The translations under genes and the position numbers were made by a program. 64,000 nucleotides of DNA from Datura wrightii. Its lineage: Eukaryota; Streptophyta; Magnoliopsida; Solanales; Solanaceae. Below the pieces are notes generated by a model. The model saw nothing but the letters and a program-made list of their open reading frames with translations, was not told where the DNA came from and did no database searches. Shown piece by piece: positions 46,210 to 55,360 of this stretch. The stretch's first letter is position 1, and every line of letters starts with the position of its first letter. The stretch covers positions 129,680,501-129,744,500 of the forward strand of contig JASDFA010000007.1 in the NCBI GenBank assembly GCA_035772735.1, read 5' to 3'.

Positions 46210-48163
46210 ATGGCTTCATCTTCCTCCTCCAACAGTTCTTTAGCCACTAGTTCAAAAAATTTACCCATATCTCAAGACTTGGTGGTTCACACATCTTCCA
46301 CTACCTCTTCAAACATTCCCCCTCCCGTGCAGTTCAAAATGTCTAATTTTGTAGCTTGGAATGCCTTTAAAACATAGTTCTCATCCTCCTCTAACATCCC
46401 ACCATTCCCAAGTAGTTCATCCATCAAAATTTGTGATGTAGCTCCACTCCAATCAGCTCCAAATGAAGAAACTCCCATTGCAGACCTAATTCCTCAAAGG
46501 GTTCATACCCGTTTATGAAAGAAATTTGTCTCCCTATTCTTATTCCTGATGATGAACCGGATCATGAACTAACTCCTCCCACCAGTCCCACTAGGGTTCC
46601 TCTTACTCGAGCTCGAAAAAGATTGGAAGAAGCAAATCTTGCACAAGCTCTTCATAAGAGTAAGAAAAAGAAATATTCTACTCCCTCCTCTGTCAAGAAT
46701 CCATCCTTCTCGTCTAAGGAAGTACTACTTACATCTGTTCGAAAATCCAAGGTGGTCAAAAAGACCATTCCCAAATCCACATCCTTTGGGTCGTCAACAT
46801 CTCCTATCCAAACTCCCTCCCAACCGCCTTCCAAAACCCCTTTGAAATTTGATTCAAAATCCTCCTCCAAAACGACTCCAAAATCATCTACAAAACCCCC
46901 TCCCAAACCTGCTCCAAAACCCTCATCCAAAACGACTCCCAAATCCACCTCTAAACCCTCTCCCAGACCTTCATCCAAACCCTCTCCCACTCTACCTTCT
47001 AAACCATCTCCCACTCCTCCGACTAGAACTTTTGAACGGGTTCCTCGACCTGCTCCATCTCATGGTTCAGACTCTTATGACTCCGATGGGGATTTCTCTA
47101 CTGGGTTTGAAACTTTTGGTCTCACTGATAACTAATTAGACCATTTGTTTCACTTCTAGAAGCGCATGGTTCTACGGGGAAGAGTGATAACTGGTTTTGG
47201 GGGTCCAGACATGGAAGTTTTTCTCGAAAAATTAGAAGTTCAAGGATGGCTATCCCTATTCCTTCAAGGTGATTTTCAGCGAAAATTTGAGAAACCTGAA
47301 GTGGTTGAGTTCTATGCTCATGGGTCTACAAATGGCTCCCTGTTTTCCTCTACTATCAGGGGTATCTCTATCCATTTAGTTGCTGATGATTTGGCCATAA
47401 TCTTGGGGACTCATAGTGGTGGGTTGGCTCACTATGTCAAGTTTGAATGGCCACCATTGGATGATTTGCCTTCTTCCAGGGATATATGGAGAAAATTTTC
47501 AAGCCAACCAAATCTTGTCCAGCATAGGCGCATTCAAAAGAAGGAAATGTCCCCACTTCATTAGTTGTATTTCAATATAAGGTCCTCATTCCTAGGAAGG
47601 AGAGAAGAACTGAGGCTAACTACCTTGATCTCACTCTAATGGAGCTGCTAGACACTGAGGTTAAAATTGATCTACCTAGCCTTATGATAAAGCATATGCA
47701 GCGGGTTCTTACTAAGGATGATAAAGGACATGCTCTTCCCTATGTTTTTTGGTTGTCTTATGTTTTTTAGGATTATTCAGTCCCTGTTCAAGTATGGACC
47801 TTTCAGACAACTAAGGATGTTATTGGGAAAGTGAAACATGTTGATCTACCTGTTTCAATAAGGAGAGCAGACACTCCTTTTCAAAAAATGTGCAATGCCC
47901 TAGCAGAAAAGACTGCTGAATTAGAAGCTGCTCATCTTGCACATGCTCAAGAAAAGGTTTCTCTTCAGGCAAAGATCACTGAGTTGGAGGCTACCCTAGA
48001 AACTGAAAGAGCTACGAATGTTGATACCATTAGACGCCTGACCCAATTGCTTACTTCAGCCCCTCCTTCTTCAAACTCCTTGTGTTTGTTCCTATCCTTT
48101 TGTTACCCAACCTATTCAGGCTTAGCTATTTTTTATGTTTTACTAATGTTTGGTTGTGATTAA
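46210..48163 (+). pseudogene. SIRE env-like extra region
   Basis: SIRE elements carry an extra ORF after pol, of unknown function. It begins MASSSSSNSSLATSSKN at 46210, with a TAG near 46374 and a frameshift near 46515. A Pro/Ser/Lys-rich tract follows (46790-47030), made of about fifteen SKPxPKP- or SKTTPKS-type repeats. Then comes a conserved globular part, ITGFGGPDMEVFLEKLEVQG to YVKFEWPPLDDLP (47190-47470), a shift near 47560, EANYLDLTLMELLDTEVKID on the new frame, a shift near 47765, and a C-terminal coiled coil (AEKTAELEAAHLAHAQEKV, 47900-48050). No signal peptide is seen, so an envelope function is not supported. Confidence 0.7.
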
Positions 48164-48341
48164 GGACTTCTTGTTGTTTTGAATGAATTGCTTGTGTTAT
48201 GTGGTTCTACCTCACTGCACTTTTCTTAACTCTCTTGTCTCAAATTTTTATCTTGCTTATCTTGGGATTGTCTTAATGGAATTAGGATATTTAACTGCAT
48301 TGTTGGCATTAATTTATTGATTCATCTTTTTGATGATGCCA

Positions 48342-48357
48342 AAAGGGGGAAGAAAAC
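48342..48357 (+). other. Distal polypurine tract of the SIRE element
   Basis: AAAAGGGGGAAGAAAA, 125 bp before the 3' LTR. A weaker AAAACGGTGGAATT lies directly before the LTR (48469-48482). Confidence 0.5.
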
Positions 48358-48482
48358 ATACGATTTGGCAATGCAATGGTTATAACCCATATAGACTAAC
48401 CTGTTTCATTCAAAAGTTTTTGCTTACAGGTAATGTCTGTGTACAAATGGCATTGTTTTTTGATCATCAAAACGGTGGAATT

Positions 48483-49279
48483 TGTTGGGAGGTTTGTAGT
48501 TTTGATGATTGACAATTAGCTGATGAAATAGGTGAATAAAGCTATTCCAATGAATGGTTGATCACAATACTTATGAAGCAGTAATTATTCACAAGTTAAG
48601 GCACGAGAAACATAGAGATGATAAGCAATTCTCAAAAAACTAAGAAAATTCAACATGTGGATAATTCAGGAGTGTTGGAATCTTCTTACAATTCAGTGGA
48701 GTGAAAAAGATTAACTTGAATCAAGACTTCTACACGAGAGGAACTCTAAGACGGGCAAAGATGTTGCCGTAAATAGTTTGGAAGAAAGAATAACTCCTTG
48801 AAGACGTGTGTATATAAATGAGTGTGATATATCAGAGTAAGGTGTGCACTCACAAAGAGAGAAAAGTGTTATTGCATTTAGTAAGATTCTTGTTGACATA
48901 TCTGTCTAGTAAAGTATTAAGCTTGGCTTGTCTTGTACTAGAAGTTGTCACTAAGTTGTATTGATTGTAATCTCAATTCAGTGAGCTATAAACTTGATTG
49001 GTGAGAGTTAAACAGTTAGGATTTAGAGTTTATAATTTCTTAGATTGCAAGAGTTATAATCGACTATTTTGGAGAGGCTCTTTGAAGTTAGTGAAGTTTG
49101 GAGAAAAATCCTGTGGAGTATAGGTCGTGGTTTTTTTCACCTTCAGAGCCAGGTGTTTTCCACGTTAAATCTGTGTCTTAGTTAATTACTATTTATTCAC
49201 CCAATTGGAACACGTATAATGACCTGTTTCATCTGTAGGCAAACAGTTAAGTCAAACTCTTAGGTTGTGCAACTTAACA
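48483..49279 (+). repeat. 3' LTR of the SIRE element
   Basis: TGTTGGGAGGTTTG to GTGCAACTTAACA, 797 bp, matching the 5' LTR throughout with scattered substitutions. It is followed by the CTATC duplication and LINE ORF1. Confidence 0.9.
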
Positions 49280-49975
49280 CTATCACTTAATGTTATCACG
49301 TAAGAGTAGATGGCTTCAATTAATCATGGGGGCCCTGAATGAAACCGCCTCCTGGGACATTTAATGAAGGATTCTTCTTAACTACAATATCCCACCATCC
49401 TGCATCCAATGTTGGTTCTGAGACTATGAGAATTGATCTCCTTTCCCTGTTAAGAGTTATGACTGTCATGAATCTTCCGTACTCATTCTTCTTTCTGGTA
49501 TAGAAGTGCTTAGCCTTTGTTTCTTTCATTTTCCATCTTCTAGTCCCATTGTTCTAATCCTTTGAAGCTTCCTTCATCATTTGACAGATCCACTCCACAG
49601 CCTCACTCTCATTGAGGATATTCTCATTGATTTGCGGCTTCTTTCCACCCATTCGTACCATGACTGTTGCTAGTTGACCACCTAGTGATATAAAAGGACT
49701 TGAATCCTGCATTGAAATATATCCTGTTTTCTTCCATGATAATGTGATTAGAGGGAGAGGTAGAGAAGAGGGGAATTCGATGAGGGTGCCAGAAACCAGA
49801 GAGGTCAGCCCCTCTCCCCTAGGAAGAAGGAGAGAATTTTTTTGGGAAGTGTGCCTGGGAGCATTTCTCCTTTCTTGATTTAAATGTTTTGGGAGAAACA
49901 CACTTTTTGATACATTCTTAATCCAATGGATCAATCAAGTTATTTAATCACAATCATCTTTCCTAGAACTTAGTC
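49280..49975 (-). pseudogene. LINE ORF1, N-terminal part
   Basis: Minus-strand frames 49934-49554 and 49529-49320 give MGGKKPQINENILNESEAVE with WICQMM, and YGRFMTVITLNRERRSILIV, the part that precedes DUF4283 in plant LINE ORF1. A stop and frameshift lie between them near 49545. It joins the 37245-36543 segment once the copia element is removed. The 5' end of the LINE is only approximate. Confidence 0.65.
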
Positions 49976-50599
49976 TCTGTCATATCACTAGCTCAACAAT
50001 ACTACAATTTACTATCAAATCAGAAAATCTAACAATATAATAATTCATCCCTAGGCCAAAAATTCCATAGAAATTACTCTCATATATCATATTCTCAGAC
50101 AAAGCAATCTCGCAAGTCCTAATTATAACTTGTTTTTGGTTGCGGAAAGCCACATCAAACCTGCAAATATGAGGAGAATCTGCAAATATTATGAAAAATA
50201 TCAAGAACACCACATCTTTCCCATATTCTATATTCCTCCAAACTTTAATTTGGAAATATAAACACATTAGTAATTTCACCTTATTCATCGTTATTGCAAG
50301 GGGGAAAATTGATACAGGACTTGGAAAAATCTCTAAGCAGAAAAAGGGTTTTTCTTCCAAAAAGCTTGTAAAGAGAAGGCTAGAAAACTACAAATTCATA
50401 GTATTATCCAAGCATAAGAACTTCCAAGAGTTCTACATGTGGACCAGATGTATAATACAAATAGGTAATGGAGTGAAAATATTTTGTTCAGCATAGAACC
50501 TGTTTTCAAACCAAGATCTCACAAGAGAAATGAATCTATAATTCGAATGACTAATCATACAACCGCTTTGAGGTCAAGCATGGGATGTTGAAAACAAAC
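49976..50599 (-). other. Probable intron of the CPSF73-I relic
   Basis: AT-rich, follows a proper exon 4 donor and holds no recognisable exon 5. It includes open but meaningless frames on both strands (50360-49980 minus, 50191-50496 plus). Confidence 0.4.
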
Positions 50600-50877
50600 C
50601 TCAATTTTGTCCATGGAGCGAAGAATGTCATGCTCATCAAATAACATATCTTTAACCGATACTTTGCTAACTTTAATATATTCTGACAAAAGCAGCTTGT
50701 ATATGGCCTTTGTGGCATGTGTCATGAAAATACGCCCTTTAAATGTAGTCTGAAAAATAAAAAGAGCCAATATGAATCAGCAAAGAAGTACTACATGTTC
50801 GGAGTAAAAGGACCATGAACCCTGAATAAACCTTTTCGAGGAAATAAGGAAGGGAGGCAGCATGATCCAAGTGAAAA
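50600..50877 (-). pseudogene. CPSF73-I: CPSF73-I pseudogene fragment, exons 3-4
   Basis: Exon 3 (50877-50832, 46 bp) reads FHLDHAASLPYFLEK, carrying most of the HxHxDH metal-binding motif of the metallo-beta-lactamase fold, between a TTTTGCAG acceptor and a GTTTAT donor. Exon 4 (50749-50600, 150 bp) reads TTFKGRIFMTHATKAIYKLL and ends SMDKIE at a GTTTGT donor, after a TTATTTTTCAG acceptor. Both exons are open and their splice sites look intact, so this copy is less decayed than the 7.7-8.1 kb fragment. Exon 2 upstream and exon 5 downstream are missing: the gypsy 1 LTR lies 0.55 kb upstream and the LINE 0.6 kb downstream. Confidence 0.85.
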
Positions 50878-51432
50878 CTGCAAAACATTAGAGCAAGATA
50901 AAGTGAACAACTAAGTAAGATAAACAGGAATAGAAAACAATAAAATAAGGATAAAAAGAAACAACCAATGCAATGGTCAACAGTTATTACACATGACAAG
51001 GGACTCGATGGCACAACAGAGACAACTAGAGGGTGCACAATTTGCTCAAAATTAGAACCACATAATATAGATAATAAGCTGAAGATTGTTCTAGTCCACT
51101 CCTCCCATTCAACCATTCCTTAGTCCTCCCACTGCTCTATTAAACAATAAAAATAAATATTGGAAGAAAAAATAATTCTATCCATCAACCACTAAAATAG
51201 TCAACCATGGATCCTTTTGTCATTTGGGGGACTGTTGGGATAGAGAGGATTAGAAGAATTTTGGAAGGCAAAAAGAACGACGTAATTATCCTTAAGAACA
51301 TAATCATTTTTTATTTGCCTTTTGGTGCTTCTGTAAATTATACAAATGATATCATCGGTCTGCACAGTGCGCCTTGCACTTTTTGTAAAGATTCATCAGC
51401 ATATTCTTAGTGTTGTTGCATATTTAATAAAA
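50878..51432. other. Intron-like spacer with a small unknown ORF
   Basis: AT-rich sequence, probably the intron before exon 3 of the relic. A plus-strand 67-codon ORF at 51207-51410 (MDPFVIWGTVGIERIRRILE...) matches nothing I recognise and is antisense to the relic. Confidence 0.35.
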
Positions 51433-53799
51433 TGTTAACATTAACAATAATATAATAATTTTTATACCTTGGGAGCTCAAAGGTCGGACCTGGGAGTTTA
51501 AACGGAAAAATTGTGAAACTAATGTTGCAGGCTCAGGACGAGTTGTTGGACGACTCATGAGGAGAGCCCACGAGTCGTCAGGTGACTCGTGGGGAGACCA
51601 GTGAAGATTGAGGGAAGTTGAGGAGAAGGTTCCCCACAGGCATGGAAACAACTCCTGGTCAGACCCCACGAGTCGTCAGGTCAGCCGTGGGGTGAGGTAG
51701 ATGGAAAAAAGGAGTTAAGGCAGTGCACCTGACGATTGGTGACCATAAGTCATGGTCACCCATAATGATTCATCATGTCAGTCATTACGAGCCCAAGAGA
51801 TCAGGCAGGCAGTGTACTTAACGAGCTAGGCAATGATTCATTGCCAAGGACCACGATCCGTCAGGTCGTCCATTAGGACCACGATCCGTCAGGTCGTCCA
51901 TTAGGACCACCTGGCAGTATTTTTTTGAGAATTTAGTAAGGGTCTTTTCGTAATTCCTAAGTTCCTAAGACCTATACTATGTCGTATAAGGATCGTTTTA
52001 AAGGGTTTTAAGAGGGGAAAACCTATTCTAAGTTATTTCACTCCATGCATGCAAAGTTGAGAGGTTGGAGAAGGTTCCCTAAAGTTAGAGAAAGTCTACA
52101 AGGTTTCCATTAGAATCTCATCTTGGGCAATCAGAGAAGTGGTAGAATCATCCCTTCCAGGTATGTAGGGTTATGAGTGGGTGTCTTCTTCCACACCCAT
52201 GCCCGATTTCTATCTAAATATAAGAAATTCCTATGAACAAGTTATGGGTTTATCACCTAATTGCATAATTCTTCAATTTCTATACATGGGTACGATTAGA
52301 TTATGTTTCTACTGATGAATTGTGAAGCATGGGTAGATTTTAAATTGTTTTCAATCAAAATTGTGTTTTCTAGTTTTATGAAATTAAAGGCCCATGGATG
52401 AGAAGTTCATGAAAGAAGAGAATGTTGATGAATGTATGATGACGATGAGATTTGATGATGAAAAGCATGTTTCTAAAGCTACTCATGATTATGATAATGT
52501 TTCCAAATAAATTGAGTAGATCAAAGCATGGTAAAGTTTTGGGAAAAGCCCTTAAATTGAGTATGATGACATAGTATCTCTAAAGTAAACTTACCACATA
52601 GTTATTGAGTAAAGGCTCCCACTTACCTTTGAGCTTGTGGTATGTTTCAAAATAAAGCTTCTTATATGCATGATTTCACAATTGAGATGTATGTTATTAT
52701 TGAGCTTCGTTTTCATATGATGTTGAGTTTATGCATGATTCCATCTTGAGCTTCGTCAATAGATGATGTTGAGCTTCGTTATATACGATGTAGAGCATTT
52801 CTTGTTTTGGGAGAAGAGTCTAGCATCGAGCGGGCTAAGGGTCGCTCACCCTATACCCCAGAACTATGCGCCAATGTAGGTTGATACTATTATATGTCTT
52901 GGGACCTCTCTTGTGAGCTTCCCCTTGCCCGAATGGGCCTTCAGCTTGATATCGATATCATGGTGACGTCCTTAGCCCTGACAAGATTTTGAACGGCTCT
53001 GCTTACTTGAGTGTGATAGTCGAGACCGCGTAAGCTCTATCGTGGTATGTCGGTTAAGTGACGAGTCTCCCATTGTCTATATGATTCAAATTTGCATATT
53101 CATTACTCATGGTTATTACTATATATATGCATGTTCTAAAAGCAAGGTTTGACTCATTTTTCAGCTTTTCTTATAAATGTCATATTTCAGCTTTCCGTCA
53201 TTCGAGTCACCTATGATGTTATGGGGCTATGTATATCCATGTTATGAAAAGTTTATGATTTCAGAAAGAGTTCATGCCAACCCTCCTCTCAAATATGAAA
53301 GCTTACGATATGATATGAAATGCTTTAAATGATTTACTTTACTTAAGCGATTTTACTTACCTTGCATACTTGGTACATTCCACGTACTGACCACGTACTT
53401 TCTCTGTTGTATCATTTCATGATACAAGACCTAACTCTCAGGTTCAGCTTCGCTCTTTGGCAGTTCATCAGGGTTAGCGTCTGCCTATTGGTGAGTCCTC
53501 ATCTTTCTAGGAAAATACTGTCTATCTTTCTTTATATATTTCAGTTTTGAGCTTGTTGAGTTAGTTGGGGTCTTGTCCCATCAACTCATCCAGATTAGAG
53601 GCTTTTCATAATTATGTAAGTATACATCTTCGGATACTTATTCTGATGTTATGTTGAGTTAGACTTCTTCTAAGTTTATATTGTTGATTCCTCAATTTAT
53701 TGATTAAGTAGATGTATGCTTGTGCCATGGGTTGACTTGGGGTCTCTTGGGGTCCTTTGTCCCGTGTCTACGATCCGGGCCTCTGCTCGGGTCGTGACA
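51433..53799 (+). repeat. 5' LTR of gypsy 1
   Basis: The end at GGTCGTGACA (53799) is firm because the primer-binding site follows. The start at TGTTAACATT (51433) is the best guess from the TG and from the TTATACCTTGGGAGCTC wording that follows. It contains CACGAGTCGTCA dyads (51527-51780), a 28-bp unit repeated 2.3 times (51842-51905) and the shared GTACTGAC block at 53384. No second copy is in the window to check the start. Confidence 0.65.
51527..51905 (+). repeat. CACGAGTCGT dyads and a 28-bp tandem repeat
   Basis: CACGAGTCGTCAGG, GACTCGTGGGG and CATAAGTCATGG-type dyads in both directions. At 51848-51905 ACCACGATCCGTCAGGTCGT plus CCATTAGG is repeated in tandem. Confidence 0.7.
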
Positions 53800-53803
53800 A
53801 ACA

Positions 53804-53816
53804 TGGTATCAGAGGC
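53804..53816 (+). other. Primer-binding site of gypsy 1
   Basis: TGGTATCAGAGGC, four bases after the LTR, complementary to initiator tRNA-Met. Confidence 0.85.
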
Positions 53817-54008
53817 ATAGGTTTGAAGTGTCCTAGGGTGTCTGAAAGTTGCATTAAGAAAAGTTTTTTTGATAGGTGTGAAGTACATCATACTTATGAC
53901 GAAGAGGCTACGAGACGTTTAGGAAATGTTCTCTTCTTTCATGATCCATGTCGTGCGATGAAAAATCTTTTTATCATTCTAATTCATGCTATTCGTGATT
54001 GCAGAATC

Positions 54009-55080
54009 ATGGCTCATCAAAGAATGAACAGAAGAAGGAATGGAGGTGGTAAAGGCCACGAGGATGGAAATGGTTATGGGCATTAGCCAGCCCCACCAGT
54101 TCAGGAGCCTCAAGCACCAGAGCCAGCCGCTCATGCTGAGTTCCAGGCCGCTATTTAGATTCTTGCATATGTCTTGACCGCTCAGGTCAATCAGCAGGCC
54201 GTTGCGCATGTTCCTCAAAATGGAAATACGATAGCGGCTCGAGTCAGAGACTTCTTGAGAATGAACCGGCCGGAGTTCATCGGGTCCAAGGTAGATGAGG
54301 ACCCGCAAGATTTCATTGATGAGATTGTCAAGATAACCCAAGTCATGGGGGTGAGTAGCGTTGAGTGTGCAAAGTTGGCCTCCTACCAGTTGAAGGGGGT
54401 TGCACATATCTGGTTTCGTCAATGGAAGGATAGTATGGTCGTAGGAGAAGGTCCGATCACGTGGGAGGAGTTTCATGTTGCATTCCTAGATCGGTTCTTC
54501 CCTCGGGAGATGAGGGAGCTGAAGGCAGCTGAGTTTGTAAACTTGAAGCAGGGAAGAATGACAGTGCAAGAGTATTCCCGTGAGTTCACTCACCTATCAA
54601 AATATGCCCCGAAGTTAGTGGCTAACCAGAAGACGCGGGTGAGCAGATTTATGCATGGCATAGCAGGGTATTTGGACAAGGAGTGTCAGATTGTTATGCT
54701 CCATTAGGATATGGACTACCCTCAGATTGTGTTGTACGCCCAGCAGATGGAGGCAAAATATTCGAGAGAAAGGGAGGCCAAGAGGGCTAGGAGCAAGGAC
54801 TATAGATTCTCTTAGTAGAAGTTCAGTGGTGGGCATAGAAAGCAGACTCACCAGAGATTATCAGCCCAGGAATCTTCAGAATTGAGTGTGCCATCCAGGC
54901 CTAGACATGATCAGAGAGGATGAGCATCAGGCTCAGGGGGTCAGAGCAGCAGACCTGCAGATTCTAGCATCCTAGCTTGTCGTAGATGTGGTTGGGGGCA
55001 CACAGGCTAGCGCTTAGCAGGTTCAGGTGCTTGTTTCGGGTGTGGGTAGCCCAGAGACATTCTTAAATATTGTCCAGCTG
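54009..55080 (+). pseudogene. gag: gypsy 1 gag
   Basis: The ATG at 54009 (MAHQRMNRRRN) fits the family. One frame continues through TAG stops at 54084, 54156 and 54705. It carries the retrotransposon gag domain: FLRMNRPEFIGSKVDEDPQD, AHIWFRQWKDS, TWEEFHVAFLDRFFPRE, LKQGRMTVQEYSREFTHLSK. Further on are a double TAG near 54813 and a damaged zinc knuckle CFGCG...YCP (about 55035-55070). Several stops replace codons that are Gln in relatives (CAG to TAG). Confidence 0.8.
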
Positions 55081-55189
55081 TGAGGCAGGATCAGGTTGGG
55101 GGACAAGGCCCAAGTTCTAGTTCAGCACCCCTCCTGTACGCTCAGCACATCAGGGAGCATCTACTAGCACAATTGGTGGTCAACGTCAG

Positions 55190-55360
55190 AATAAATTCTA
55201 TGCTTTAGCATCCCGATAGGAGCAGGAGGTCTCCCCAGATGTGGTCACTGGTATGTTGTGAGTTTTCCATATTGATGTATATTCTTTGCTAGATCCGGGG
55301 GCTACCTTGTCTTTTTATGACACAATATATGGCAAGTAGCTTCGGAGTCAGTCCCGATGT
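55190..55360 (+). pseudogene. pol: gypsy 1 protease, start
   Basis: VVTGM, a stop, then VFHIDVYSLLDPGATLSF: the DPGAT active-site variant usual in plant chromoviruses. A frameshift follows. The ORF is then cut by the LTR of gypsy 2 at 55361. Confidence 0.75.

Larger units (their letters stand above)
37246..49279 (+). mobile_element. SIRE-type Ty1/copia retrotransposon
   Basis: A 12-kb element with two LTRs of 798 and 797 bp, flanked by CTATC (37241-37245) and CTATC (49280-49284). Gene order is gag, protease, integrase, reverse transcriptase, RNase H and then an extra env-like region, which together with the coiled-coil extended gag and two CCHC knuckles marks the SIRE/Maximus lineage. Every coding part carries stops or shifts. 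Two later insertions sit inside: a TRIM composite (39043-40324) and an Athila solo LTR (42794-44213). Without them the element is about 9.3 kb. Confidence 0.9.
51433..55360 (+). mobile_element. Ty3/gypsy chromovirus 1 (5' LTR, gag, start of protease)
   Basis: The left half of a Tekay/Del-like element: a 2.4-kb 5' LTR, an initiator Met tRNA primer-binding site, gag and the first part of protease. It is interrupted at 55360 by a second gypsy element. The remainder must lie beyond the right edge of the window. Confidence 0.8.

Noticed and set aside
46652..47014. Gly/Asp/Glu-rich minus ORF of 120 codons
   Set aside because: Mirror of the Pro/Lys/Ser-rich tract of the SIRE extra ORF.
50160..50210. 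Possible CPSF73-I exon 5 remnant (acceptor followed by SPHIC, compared with SPDIC)
   Set aside because: Only about six residues match and the following sequence does not fit the family.
54174..54476. 165-codon minus ORF overlapping gypsy 1 gag (54476-53979)
   Set aside because: Shadow of gag.
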